A stretch of DNA of 64,000 bases, taken from Streptomyces sp. RFCAC02 (lineage in GTDB: Bacteria; Actinomycetota; Actinomycetes; Streptomycetales; Streptomycetaceae). The stretch is from positions 1,591,501 through 1,655,500 of the forward strand of contig NZ_SAUH01000001.1 in assembly GCF_004193175.1 (NCBI RefSeq), given 5' to 3'. The notes beneath the pieces were generated by a model. The model saw nothing but the letters and a program-made list of their open reading frames with translations. It was not told the DNA's origin and did not search any database. Both the position numbers and the translations under genes were made by a program. This document shows, one piece after another, positions 9,016 through 17,523 of the stretch; position 1 is the first letter of the stretch, and every line of letters begins with the position of its first letter.

Positions 9016-9428
9016 CCGCCCGCGCCCGCGCGGGCGCCGCCGCGACGGCGGCCACGGCCGCCCTGCTGCTCACCGCCTGCGGCGCGGACGACCCCGACGT
9101 CCCGCGCAGTTGGATAGCCGACCACTACCGGCCCGCCTCGACGTCCGCCAGTTGGCAGGACACCGAGGACGCCCCGGACCGCGTCGCCGACGAGATCGAG
9201 GGCGAACGCGGCGCGATGGACCGCGAGACGGGCGACTCCATGGTGTTCCTGCGCTACGACGACGACATCGTGATCATCAGTCCGCGCACGGGCGGCGGCA
9301 GCGTCATCGCCATCGAGGACTACGCGACCGGCCGCAGCCACTACAGCAGCTACGTCAGCCACTGGCCGTCGTCGCAGAGCAGCAGCGGCGGCGACTTCCG
9401 GGGCGGCGGCCCCGGCTCGGGCAAGTAG
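9012..9428 (+). CDS. DUF4247 lipoprotein
   Basis: A 138-residue exported protein. The GTG start overlaps the stop of the DUF4178 gene, so translation is coupled. The signal peptide ends in a lipobox (LLTAC), so the mature protein should be lipid-anchored on the outer face of the membrane. The body matches DUF4247 (DRVADEIEGER...DDDIVIISP) and ends in a Ser/Gly-rich tail. The function is unknown. It is the only extracellular partner in this operon. Confidence 0.82.
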   Translation: MTARARAGAAATAATAALLLTACGADDPDVPRSWIADHYRPASTSASWQDTEDAPDRVADEIEGERGAMDRETGDSMVFLRYDDDIVIISPRTGGGSVIAIEDYATGRSHYSSYVSHWPSSQSSSGGDFRGGGPGSGK

Positions 9429-9514
9429 CGCACGACCGGGGCCGGTACGCCGGTACGCGATGACATGCAGGCAGACAGGGCACGCAGCCAGGGAAGGCAC
9501 GGAGGGACAGGGCT

Positions 9515-9952
9515 ATGGGGGACATATTCGAATCGGCCGGTGAGACGCTCGCGTACGGCGGCGTCGGCATCGTGGTCATGGCCGTCGCGTTCGTCGCGCT
9601 CGACCTGGTGACGCCGGGCAACCTCGCGAAGATCGTGTGGGGCGAGCGCAACAAGGGCGCGGCGATCGTGCTCGCCGGGCAGATGCTGGGCGTCGGCATC
9701 GTCGTGCAGCAGGCCATCCTGGCCTCCGAGTCCGAGGAGGGCCTCGACTACGGCCTCGTCAGCACCGCCGTGTACGGGCTCGCCGGCGTCCTCGTGATGA
9801 CGGTCGTGTTCGCGATCGTCGGCTTCATCACGCCGGGCCGGATGGGCGCCGCCGTGCTGGAGGACCGGGACGGGCGGGCGCACCCCGTGGCGTGGGTCCA
9901 GGGCGTGATGTACGTCGGCACCGCGCTGATGGTCGGCGCGGCGCTCTCGTGA
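9515..9952 (+). CDS. DUF350 membrane protein
   Basis: A 145-residue protein with four predicted membrane helices arranged as two DUF350 repeats. Each repeat begins with a Gly-rich helix and ends in a TPG motif (LVTPGNLAKIVW and FITPGRMGAAVL). DUF350 is the family of E. coli YjfL, which sits in an operon with a PspA-like protein. No PspA homologue is seen here. Its last four bases overlap the GTG of the aminopropyltransferase, which argues for coupled synthesis and perhaps a complex. Confidence 0.85.
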   Translation: MGDIFESAGETLAYGGVGIVVMAVAFVALDLVTPGNLAKIVWGERNKGAAIVLAGQMLGVGIVVQQAILASESEEGLDYGLVSTAVYGLAGVLVMTVVFAIVGFITPGRMGAAVLEDRDGRAHPVAWVQGVMYVGTALMVGAALS

Positions 9953-11499
9953 CGTCGCTGCGGCCCCGGCTGGCCCGGTTCCTCCTGCTGCTGACCGTGT
10001 TCGTGTGCGCGGCGTGCGGCCTGGTCTACGAACTGGCGCTGGTGGCCCTCGGCGGCTACCTGATCGGCAACACCATCACCCAGACGTCCGTCGTGCTGGC
10101 CATCATGGTCTTCGCGATGGGCATCGGCTCCCTCGCCGCTAAGCCGCTCCAGCGGCGCGCGGTCGGCGCGTTCGCCGTCGTGGAGGGCCTGCTCGCGCTC
10201 GTCGGCGGGCTGTCGGTCCTCGTCCTGTACGTGATCTTCGCGTGGGCCGGCATCTACACGCCGACGATGACGGTCGTCGCGTTCGTCGTCGGCCTCCTGA
10301 TCGGCGCCGAGATCCCGCTGCTGATGACGATGCTGCAGCGCATCCGCAAGCAGGAGGCGGGCGGCGCGGTCGCCGACGTCTTCGCGGTGGACTACCTGGG
10401 CGCGCTCGTCGGCGGGCTGTGCTTCCCGCTCCTGCTGCTGCCGACGTTCGGGCAGCTCAAGGGCGTGCTGGTCGTCGGCGTGGTGAACGCGGTGGCCGGC
10501 GTCGTGTCCGTGCTGTGGGTGTTCAGGGGGCGGCTGCGGCGGCTGGTGCAGGGCGCGCTCGCGGCCGGGCTCGCGGCGGTCCTCGCCGTGCTGACGGCGG
10601 CCTACGTGCTGGCCGACGACATCGAGGTGACGGCCCGGCAGAAGCTCTACCGCGACCCGATCGTGCACGCGGAGCGCACGCCGTACCAGGAGATCGTCCT
10701 CACCGAGTCGGTCGGCTTCACGTCGCGGACCGATCTGCGGCTCTTCCTGAACGGCGACCTCCAGTTCTCCTCGATCGACGAGTACCGCTACCACGAGGCG
10801 CTGGTGCACCCGGCGCTGGCCTGGTCCCGCGCGCACGTCCTGATCCTGGGCGGCGGGGACGGCCTGGCGCTGCGCGAGGTGCTGCGCTATCCGGACGTCG
10901 AGGACGTGACGCTGGTCGAGCTCGACCCGGCGATGACGGATCTGGCCGCCACCTACGGCCCGTTGCGGGATCTCAACGACGACGCCATGTCCGACCCCCG
11001 GGTGACGGTGCGCAACGAGGACGCGTTCACCTGGCTGCGGAACGCGGCCGGCCCCTACGACGCGGTGATCGTGGACTTCCCCGACCCGGAGGACACGGCG
11101 ACGGCGAAGCTGTACTCGGTGGAGATGTACGCGATGCTGGCGAACGTCCTCGCGCCGGACGCGCGGGTCGTCGTCCAGGCGGGGTCGCCGTTCTTCGCGC
11201 CGAGGACCTACTGGTCGGTGAACGCGTCGCTGCGGGAGGCCGGGTTCGCGGACCTGCCGTACCAGGTGGACGTGCCGAGCTTCGGGAACTGGGGCTTCGT
11301 GCTCGCGGAGTACGGCGACACGGCGCCCGAGCTGCAACTCGCGCCCGACGCGCCGCCGATGCGGTTCCTCGACGACTCGGTGCTCGCCGCGGCGACCGTC
11401 TTCCCCGTGGACCGGCGGCAGGCGGACGACGTGCGGGCGAGCACGCTGATGGACCCGGCGGTGCTGGAGTACGCGCGCGACGAGTGGCAGTTCGACTGA
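9949..11499 (+). CDS. Membrane-bound polyamine aminopropyltransferase (spermidine-synthase family)
   Basis: A 516-residue two-part protein. Residues 1-220 form about six or seven membrane helices (VCAACGLVYELALVALGGYLIGNT is a conserved start of this subfamily). Residues 240-516 are a spermidine-synthase domain with the nucleotide-binding motif LGGGDGLALRE, the acidic residue in LVELDP that would bind decarboxylated AdoMet or methylthioadenosine, and VIVDFPDPED at the active site. The GTG overlaps the DUF350 stop. The usual reaction is aminopropyl transfer to a polyamine, but membrane-fused members are poorly characterised, so a membrane-linked substrate is possible. Confidence 0.85.
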   Translation: MTSLRPRLARFLLLLTVFVCAACGLVYELALVALGGYLIGNTITQTSVVLAIMVFAMGIGSLAAKPLQRRAVGAFAVVEGLLALVGGLSVLVLYVIFAWAGIYTPTMTVVAFVVGLLIGAEIPLLMTMLQRIRKQEAGGAVADVFAVDYLGALVGGLCFPLLLLPTFGQLKGVLVVGVVNAVAGVVSVLWVFRGRLRRLVQGALAAGLAAVLAVLTAAYVLADDIEVTARQKLYRDPIVHAERTPYQEIVLTESVGFTSRTDLRLFLNGDLQFSSIDEYRYHEALVHPALAWSRAHVLILGGGDGLALREVLRYPDVEDVTLVELDPAMTDLAATYGPLRDLNDDAMSDPRVTVRNEDAFTWLRNAAGPYDAVIVDFPDPEDTATAKLYSVEMYAMLANVLAPDARVVVQAGSPFFAPRTYWSVNASLREAGFADLPYQVDVPSFGNWGFVLAEYGDTAPELQLAPDAPPMRFLDDSVLAAATVFPVDRRQADDVRASTLMDPAVLEYARDEWQFD

Positions 11500-11535
11500 C
11501 GGCGGCGGGACCGGCCGGCCGCACGGCCGGGAAGT

Positions 11536-11572
11536 GAGGGGCGGCTCCTTCCGCACAAAGGTGCCGCCCCTC
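11536..11572 (+). terminator. Hairpin terminator after the aminopropyltransferase operon
   Basis: A 10-bp stem (GAGGGGCGGC at 11536-11545 with its complement at 11563-11572) and 17-base loop follow the operon by 36 bases. It lies in the 311-bp gap between two convergent genes, which holds no gene. Confidence 0.6.
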
Positions 11573-11583
11573 TCGTGCCCCCA

Positions 11584-11634
11584 GGCCGCCGGGACCCCCC
11601 TCGGTGAGGGTGGGTGGGGGGAGTCCCGGCGGCC
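11584..11634. terminator. Second, larger hairpin between convergent genes
   Basis: A perfect 12-bp stem (11584-11595 with 11623-11634) is extended by a C-run facing a G-run in the loop. It lies in the same gap as the previous hairpin and could stop transcription from both sides, including that of the ROK gene. The rest of the gap to 11810 shows nothing recognisable. Confidence 0.5.
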
Positions 11635-11810
11635 CGACGGCGGCGCCCGCGCCGGTCGCACAACCGGCGGGGAGCGCCGCCGCTGCCGCCACGGCCGGGC
11701 GGCGGGGAGGTCAACGGTGCCCTCTCGCACGGGAGACTACCCCGCCCGACGCTCATCTGAGCTTCCGGCCCCTCATTTTGTTGCGCGCCTCACGGGAGCG
11801 CGCCGGCGCG

Positions 11811-13019
11811 TCAGGCGGCGCGGACCGCCGTCGCGAGGCGCGCGTCCGCGCGGTCCGGCGCGTACAGCGACTCCACCACCATCGCGGCCGCCCCCCGCAC
11901 CCCGGCGTGATCCCCCAGCCGCGACGTCACGACCTGCAGATACGCGGTGGTGCGCGGCATCGCCCGCTGGTACAGCAGCTCCCGCACTCCGGTCAGGAAC
12001 GGCGGTCCCGTCAGATCCCCGGCGATCATGAGGACGCCCGGGTTCAGCAGGGTGACGACGGTCGCGAGCACGCCGCCGACGAGCCGTCCGGCCTCGCGCG
12101 CGAGCCGTACCGCGTCGGGCTGCCCGATCGAGAGCTGATCCCGCACCCCCGACCCCGACGCCGTGGGCACACCCGCCGCCGTGAGCTGCTCGGCCAGCGC
12201 GCGCCCGCTCGCGACGGCCGCCAGGCAGCCGTACGAACCGCAGCGGCACAGCGCGTGCGGGTGCTCGCTCAGCCGGACGTGCCCTATGTCACCGGCGGCG
12301 CCGTCGAAGCCCCGGTACATCTCGCCGTTCACGACGACGCCGGCCCCTATGCCGGTGGAGACCTTCACGAGCAGGAACGCCGGGCAGTCGGAGAAGCCGG
12401 CGCGCTGCTCGGCGTACGCCATGAGGTTCGCGTCGTTCTCCACGAGGACGGGCACCCCGGCCGCGCCGGGACCCCCCACATGGGCGGCGTACGCCCGGCG
12501 CATGCCGTCCCGGATCGGATAGCGGTCCCAGCCGGGCATCATCGGCGGCTGCACGACGAGCGCGCTGGGCGCGTCCACGGGGCCGGGGACCGAGAGGCCG
12601 ATCCCGCACACCGCGCCCGCGCCGGGGCCCGTCTTCTCCAGCAGCAGCGCGAACCACTGCGCCAGGCGGTCGAGCGCCTGGTCGGGTCCCTGGTTGATGA
12701 GGAGCGACCCGGTGTGCTCGGCCAGCACCGTGCCGTCGAGGTCGAGGACGGCGGCGCGCGCGTGCCGGGTCTCCAGGTCGGCGGCGAGCACCACGGCGTG
12801 GGAGGCGTCGAACTCGAGGCGGACCGGCGGCCGGCCGCCCGACGACGACTCCACGGGCTCCGACGCCGTCTCCCGCACCCAGCCGGCGGTGAAGAGCTGA
12901 TCGAGGCGGTGGCCCACGGTGGAACGCGAGAGTCCCGTGACGCGCTGGAGCTCGCCCCGGGTGGTGGCCTGCCCGCTCCTGATCAGGGAGAGGAGGTGTC
13001 CCGCGCTCGCCTGGTTCAT
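11811..13019 (-). CDS. ROK-family transcriptional regulator
   Basis: A 402-residue regulator. Residues about 1-75 form a winged helix-turn-helix (GELQRVTGLSRSTVGHRLDQL). The rest is a ROK sugar-binding domain with the zinc-binding cluster CRCGSYGCLAAV and the DVGG-like nucleotide region replaced by ADLETRHAR. It therefore looks like a sugar-sensing repressor (NagC/XylR type) rather than a kinase. It is divergent from a GH63-type hydrolase across a 168-bp region, so the two probably share a control region. The inducer is unknown. Confidence 0.88.
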   Translation of the reverse strand: MNQASAGHLLSLIRSGQATTRGELQRVTGLSRSTVGHRLDQLFTAGWVRETASEPVESSSGGRPPVRLEFDASHAVVLAADLETRHARAAVLDLDGTVLAEHTGSLLINQGPDQALDRLAQWFALLLEKTGPGAGAVCGIGLSVPGPVDAPSALVVQPPMMPGWDRYPIRDGMRRAYAAHVGGPGAAGVPVLVENDANLMAYAEQRAGFSDCPAFLLVKVSTGIGAGVVVNGEMYRGFDGAAGDIGHVRLSEHPHALCRCGSYGCLAAVASGRALAEQLTAAGVPTASGSGVRDQLSIGQPDAVRLAREAGRLVGGVLATVVTLLNPGVLMIAGDLTGPPFLTGVRELLYQRAMPRTTAYLQVVTSRLGDHAGVRGAAAMVVESLYAPDRADARLATAVRAA

Positions 13020-13073
13020 GCCGACTCGCCTTCCCTGTGCCGGATTTCACGCCTCCTTCAGCTTGTGCCGCCG

Positions 13074-13125
13074 ATAGTACAGGGGTAGTTTTGCGTGTTG
13101 AACATACGTAACCTGGCGGTATCTT
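13074..13125. promoter_or_regulatory. Overlapping divergent promoters between ROK regulator and GH63 gene
   Basis: Rightward: TTGAAC (13098-13103) and TATCTT (13120-13125) with a 16-base spacer. Leftward: TACTAT (complement of 13074-13079) with a weak TTCAAC about 17 bases upstream (complement of 13097-13102). The two -35 regions overlap, so one bound regulator could affect both genes. The region is clearly richer in A/T than its surroundings. Confidence 0.4.
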
Positions 13126-13187
13126 CGACAAAACAAAGGACGCCGCCCGGGTGCGTGCGGCGAAGCCGACGTCCACTCGGAGCACAC

Positions 13188-14522
13188 GTGGAATGCGCTG
13201 ATCACCCACCCCTTCCGCCGACCCCGATCGCATACGACGGCGCCCGCCGCGTCCTCACCGGCAACTGGACCGGGTCCTCCACGGTCCCCTCCCGCGCGCT
13301 GTACCCGCACCAGTGGAGCTGGGACTCGGCCTTCATCGCGATCGGACTGCGGCACCTCTCGCCCGTCCGCGCCCAGCGCGAGCTGGAGACGCTGTTCGCC
13401 GCCCAGTGGGCCGACGGCCGCGTCCCCCACATCGTGTTCAATCCGGCCGTGCCCCTCGGCGCCTACTTCCCGAGCCCCGACTTCTGGCGGTCCTCCACGG
13501 CCGGCGCGGCGGCGGGCGCCCCGGCCGGCGCCGAGACGTCCGGCATCGTCCAGCCGCCGGTGCACGCGCTCGCCGCGCTGCTGGTGCACGAGGCGGACCC
13601 GGCGGCGTCCGAGCGGCGCGGGTTCCTCCGCGGGATCTACCCGCGGCTGGTCGCCTGGCAGCGGTACCTCACGGAGCGGCGCGACCTCGGCGGGCGCGGC
13701 CTCGCCGCCATCGTGCACCCGTGGGAGTCCGGCATGGACAACAGCCCGTGCTGGGACCCGCCGCTCGCCCGCGTCGAACCGGCCGCCGCCGGCTCGTTCC
13801 ACCGCGCCGACCTCGACCACGGCTGCCCCGCCGACCGGCCCACCGACCTCGACTACGGCCGCTACGTGCGCCTGGCCGCCGCCTACCGCGACCACGACTA
13901 CGCGGACGACGCCGGCGCGGCCCTGTTCGCCGTCGAGGACCCCGGTCTGAACGCCCTCCTCACCGCGTCCGAGCACGCGCTCGCCGGCATCGCCGCCGCC
14001 GTCGGGGCCGACCCGTCCGACCACCTGGTGCGCGGCGAGCAGCTCACGACGGCCCTCCTCAAGCGCCTGTGGAACGAGGACGCCGGCCTCTTCCTCGCGC
14101 ACGACGTCCTGCACAACGAGCCGGTCCCCGAGCGCAGCGCCGCCGGGCTCCTGCCGCTGATCCTGCCGGGCCTGCCGGAGGAGGTGGCCGGCCGGCTGCT
14201 GGCGACCGTGCGCGGGCGGCACTTCGGCCTCGGCTCGGTGACGGACCTGGTCCCGAGCTACGACCTGTGCGGGGCGTCGTTCGACCCGGCGCGCTACTGG
14301 CGCGGCCCCGCCTGGTTCAACGTGAACTGGCTCCTGGAACGCGGCCTGCGCCGCCACGGGGCGACCGCCACGGCCGACGCGCTGCGCGCCCGGATGGTGC
14401 GGGCGGCCGAGTCGTCCGGGTACGCGGAGTACGTCGACCCGGTCACGGGCGAGGCACGCGGGACCCGCGACTTCAGCTGGACCGCGGCCCTGACCCTCGA
14501 CCTGCTGACCCGCCCCGCCTGA
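13188..14522 (+). CDS. GH63-like glycoside hydrolase (MGH1-type, mannosylglycerate-hydrolase-like)
   Basis: A 444-residue cytoplasmic (alpha/alpha)6-barrel glycosidase. The GTG at 13188 follows GGAG (13179-13182). The frame extends further upstream but without a ribosome site and with a composition unlike coding DNA. Signature segments are YPHQWSWDSAFIAIGL near the N-terminus, HPWESGMDNSPCWD in the middle and ARYWRGPAWFNVNWLL near the end, all typical of bacterial GH63 enzymes acting on glucosyl- or mannosylglycerate or related alpha-glycosides. The exact substrate is not predictable. Control by the divergent ROK protein is likely. Confidence 0.82.
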   Translation: MECADHPPLPPTPIAYDGARRVLTGNWTGSSTVPSRALYPHQWSWDSAFIAIGLRHLSPVRAQRELETLFAAQWADGRVPHIVFNPAVPLGAYFPSPDFWRSSTAGAAAGAPAGAETSGIVQPPVHALAALLVHEADPAASERRGFLRGIYPRLVAWQRYLTERRDLGGRGLAAIVHPWESGMDNSPCWDPPLARVEPAAAGSFHRADLDHGCPADRPTDLDYGRYVRLAAAYRDHDYADDAGAALFAVEDPGLNALLTASEHALAGIAAAVGADPSDHLVRGEQLTTALLKRLWNEDAGLFLAHDVLHNEPVPERSAAGLLPLILPGLPEEVAGRLLATVRGRHFGLGSVTDLVPSYDLCGASFDPARYWRGPAWFNVNWLLERGLRRHGATATADALRARMVRAAESSGYAEYVDPVTGEARGTRDFSWTAALTLDLLTRPA

Positions 14523-14561
14523 CGTCCCCCGGACGCCGGAAGGGCCGGGCGCGCCGGGGTC

Positions 14562-15701
14562 TCAGCCGCCGGAGGTGTCGTCCTCGGCCGCCGCGCCCGG
14601 GACGGCGCAGTCCAGCGGGTCGTCGAGCCAGCCGTCGGGGAGGGCGACGCGGTTCTTGCCCGAGGTGCGGCCGCGGGGGCCGTCCGCGCCGGGCGGCCAC
14701 GGCTGGTCGAGGTCCAGGCCGGCCAGCAGCTCGGCCAGCTCGTCCAGGGACGAGGTGACGGCCAGGCGGCGCCGGAGGTCCGAGCCGACGGAGAAGCCCT
14801 TGGTGTACCAGGCGACGTGCTTGCGGAAGTCGATCACGCCGCGCGACTCGTCCTCCAGCCACTCCCCCAGCAGCCGCGCGTGCCGCAGCATGACGTCGGC
14901 GACCTCGCGCAGCGACGGCCGGGCGTACGCCTCCTCGCCGCGCCCGTCGAACGCCGCCACGAGGTCGGCGAACAGCCACGGCCGCCCCAGGCAGCCGCGC
15001 CCGACGACCACGCCGTCGCAGCCGGTCTCGCGGACCATGCGGACCGCGTCGGCGGCGGACCAGATGTCGCCGTTGCCGAGGACGGGGATCTCCGGCACAG
15101 CCTCCTTGAGGCGGGCGATGGCGGACCAGTCGGCCTCGCCGCCGTAGTGCTGGGCGGCCGTGCGGCCGTGCAGGGCGATGGCCGTGACGCCCTCGTCGAC
15201 CGCGATGCGCCCGGCGTCGAGGTGGGTGAGGTGATCGTCGTCGATGCCCTTGCGCATCTTCATCGTGACCGGGAGGGCACCCGCGTTGCCCACGGCGGCG
15301 CGGAGGATGGCGCGCAGCAGGGGCCGCTTGTACGGCAGCGCCGAGCCGCCGCCGCGCCGGGTGACCTTGGGGACGGGGCAGCCGAAGTTCAGGTCGATGT
15401 GGTCGGCGAGGTCCTCGTCGGCGATCATGCGGACCGCGCGGCCCACCGTCTCGGGATCGACGCCGTAGAGCTGGATGGACCTGGGCTTCTCGGTGTCGTC
15501 GAAGTGAATGAGCCGCATGGTCTTGTCGTTCCGCTCGACCAGGGCGCGCGAGGTGATCATCTCGCTGACGAACAGCCCGCGGCCCCCGGCGAACTCCCGG
15601 CACAGCGTCCGGAACGGGGCGTTGGTGATCCCCGCCATCGGCGCGAGGACGACGGGCGGATCGACGGAGTGCGCTCCGATCTGCAACAGGGGTGCGGCCA
15701 T
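14562..15701 (-). CDS. dusB: tRNA-dihydrouridine synthase
   Basis: A 379-residue FMN-dependent enzyme that reduces uridine to dihydrouridine in tRNA D-loops. The N-terminal TIM barrel has LAPMAGITNAPFR and the catalytic cysteine in LNFGCPVPKVTRRGGGSAL, with FMN phosphate-binding sequences such as GNGDIWS and VVVGRGCLGRPWLF. The C-terminal third is the helical tRNA-binding domain. The ATG at 15701 was chosen because GGGAGA lies about 9 bases upstream. An ATG at 15710 is too close to that site. DusB-type is a subfamily assignment by overall similarity. Confidence 0.92.
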   Translation of the reverse strand: MAAPLLQIGAHSVDPPVVLAPMAGITNAPFRTLCREFAGGRGLFVSEMITSRALVERNDKTMRLIHFDDTEKPRSIQLYGVDPETVGRAVRMIADEDLADHIDLNFGCPVPKVTRRGGGSALPYKRPLLRAILRAAVGNAGALPVTMKMRKGIDDDHLTHLDAGRIAVDEGVTAIALHGRTAAQHYGGEADWSAIARLKEAVPEIPVLGNGDIWSAADAVRMVRETGCDGVVVGRGCLGRPWLFADLVAAFDGRGEEAYARPSLREVADVMLRHARLLGEWLEDESRGVIDFRKHVAWYTKGFSVGSDLRRRLAVTSSLDELAELLAGLDLDQPWPPGADGPRGRTSGKNRVALPDGWLDDPLDCAVPGAAAEDDTSGG

Positions 15702-15816
15702 GCGTCCCATTCTCCCCCATCCCGGAGGGGCCGATCGGGCGGTCCCCGGGCCGGTGTCAGTGGCGGACCGTAGGGTTCCTCACACCAGCCGGGTTCGAGA
15801 AAAAAGGGGGGACGGG

Positions 15817-17181
15817 ATGAGGACTCCGCTGTCGGGCGAGGTCTACATCGACTACGGGCAGATCTACGTGGAGAGCGACTTCGAGTCGTCGGGCCTCGTC
15901 ATGGAGGACGCGTTCGCGGGCCAGGAGCAGGGTCTGTGCGGCGCCGGGACCCCCGGGGGCCTGTTCCTCCTCACCGGCCTGGACTGCGGCACGGTCGGGT
16001 TCACCGTCGAGGTCCACGATTCCGAGCCGCCGCTCGCCGGCCTGCGGGAGGAGTGGGAGGAGATCGTCGAGGTCTCCTTCCGTCCTCTCGGGAGCCGTAC
16101 GGTGCTGGCGGAGTGGGGCGGCGGGAACACGCACGGTCTCGGGCTCGCCGAGACGGACCACCGTGTCCGGTACTGCGCCTCCGGCATGGACCTGAGCCGC
16201 ACACCCGGCACCGGCACGGAGGATGCGCGGGCCGAGCTCTACCTGCTCCAGTTCTGGCCGGCCCCGCCCGCGCCGCAGCGCGTCGTGAAGGAGACCAGTG
16301 AGCAGGCGGCCTACTGGCACGCCTGGGCCCGTGAGCTGCCGCCGCCACCGCCGCCTGCGCCGGTGGGGCGTGCGGCCGGTGAGGAGGAGGAGCGCCACGC
16401 GGCCAAGGGCCTGCGCCGCCACCAGGAGATGCTCCAGCGGGCCGAGCTGCAGCGGTGGGGCGGCCGGGAGCCGAGCCAGACCCTGCGCCGCGCGAAGAAC
16501 AGCAACGTCCTCGGCGTCCTCGAATTCGACAGCGCCCTGGTGCACGCCCTCGACGCCGCCGGTACCGGAGGGCAGCGTGCCGTCGCGAGGCTGGCCGCCC
16601 ACCGGGCCTGCGCGGAGGCCGGGCTGACCGGCGTGGACTGGATCGCCGCCGCCCTCGACGCCCTGGACGGGGACCGGCCCCTGCCGCCGCCGTTCGACGA
16701 CTGGGGCCGGGCGTTCCAGCGGCTGGGGAGCGATCCGGCGGTGCCGGACCGCGCGGTGGGCAGGCCGGTTCCCCCGCCGCCCCCGCCGGCCGCTCCGGCG
16801 CAGCGGATCGAGGAACGCCCGGAGGAGTCGGTCTCCCGGCCGGCCGCGGATGCCGCGCCCCCGTCCGACCCGATGGGCGAGAAGCTCAGGGCGGCGGGGT
16901 GGACGTTCGCCGGAACGGTGCGGCTGGACGAGCCCGCTCCGCCGAAGCCGGTCGTCGTGACGGAGGCGGTCGTCGTCACCACCGGTACGCCCGTCCCCGA
17001 CGGGCCCGTGTCCCAGCCGCACATGGCCCTGCCCGCGGTGTTCGCCGCCGCGCGGGACAATCCGCTGGCCGCCGCGCTCGATGCCGTCCACGCCGCGATC
17101 CACACCTACGGCGAGGACTGGCAGCGGCTCACCGGCGAGATATGGGCACTCCTGCGGGCCGCCCCCGCCGACCCGGCCTGA
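15817..17181 (+). CDS. Hypothetical actinobacterial protein with Pro-rich linkers
   Basis: A 454-residue protein of unknown function. The ATG at 15817 follows an A6-G6 run that serves as a ribosome site. Residues 1-150 look like a compact beta-rich domain (GEVYIDYGQIYVES, WEEIVEVSFRP, YLLQFWPAPPAP) that I recognise only as a conserved uncharacterised Streptomyces domain. It is followed by proline runs and a charged helical segment (EEEERHAAKGLRRHQEMLQRAELQRWGG). The C-terminal half is low-complexity with a short final helix. There is no signal peptide or membrane helix. It is flanked by dusB (divergent) and a LysR gene (convergent). Confidence 0.65.
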   Translation: MRTPLSGEVYIDYGQIYVESDFESSGLVMEDAFAGQEQGLCGAGTPGGLFLLTGLDCGTVGFTVEVHDSEPPLAGLREEWEEIVEVSFRPLGSRTVLAEWGGGNTHGLGLAETDHRVRYCASGMDLSRTPGTGTEDARAELYLLQFWPAPPAPQRVVKETSEQAAYWHAWARELPPPPPPAPVGRAAGEEEERHAAKGLRRHQEMLQRAELQRWGGREPSQTLRRAKNSNVLGVLEFDSALVHALDAAGTGGQRAVARLAAHRACAEAGLTGVDWIAAALDALDGDRPLPPPFDDWGRAFQRLGSDPAVPDRAVGRPVPPPPPPAAPAQRIEERPEESVSRPAADAAPPSDPMGEKLRAAGWTFAGTVRLDEPAPPKPVVVTEAVVVTTGTPVPDGPVSQPHMALPAVFAAARDNPLAAALDAVHAAIHTYGEDWQRLTGEIWALLRAAPADPA

Positions 17182-17184
17182 TCC

Positions 17185-17325
17185 CCGGCCGCACGCGCGC
17201 GATGCGGCGGCGCGGCAGGGCACCGAGGCCGGCGCCATCAGACAGGCAGGCTCCGCCGGACGGACCCGCAGGTGCGCCGGATCGCGGCCCGCGCCGGCCG
17301 CACGCGCGCGATGCGGCGGCGCGGC
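17185..17325. repeat. Direct 32-bp repeat, remnant of a ~109-bp tandem duplication
   Basis: An identical 32-base sequence (core GCACGCGCGCGATGCGGCGG) occurs at 17185-17216 and 17294-17325, 109 bases apart. The bases after each copy also align without gaps, with roughly two thirds identity over the next 50 positions, which suggests an old tandem duplication of a ~109-bp unit. It occupies the 342-bp gap between two convergent genes, where I see no coding sequence. Confidence 0.7.
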
Positions 17326-17523
17326 GAGGTGCCGTGGCCGGGTCCGTCCGGTAGGCCAGCGCAGCCGGCCGGGCGCCGCGCCTGCGGGCCGCCGGGGGCG
17401 AGCTGGAGAACCGGGGCAGCGCCGCCGACCGCCCGTGGCCCGGGAAGATGTGGAACGGCGTGGACCGGCCCCACACTCCCTGAGCCGCGCCGGGGGTGAG
17501 CCGGTCCCCGGCGTGCGCGCCGC

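Noticed and set aside
9748..11730. Long antisense open frame opposite the aminopropyltransferase
   Set aside because: Its translation is low-complexity Arg/His/Gln/Val, has no family signature, and mirrors the codon positions of the real gene.
17185..17325. 32-bp repeat considered as a CRISPR unit
   Set aside because: Only two copies, 109 bp apart, with related rather than unique sequence between, and no cas genes.
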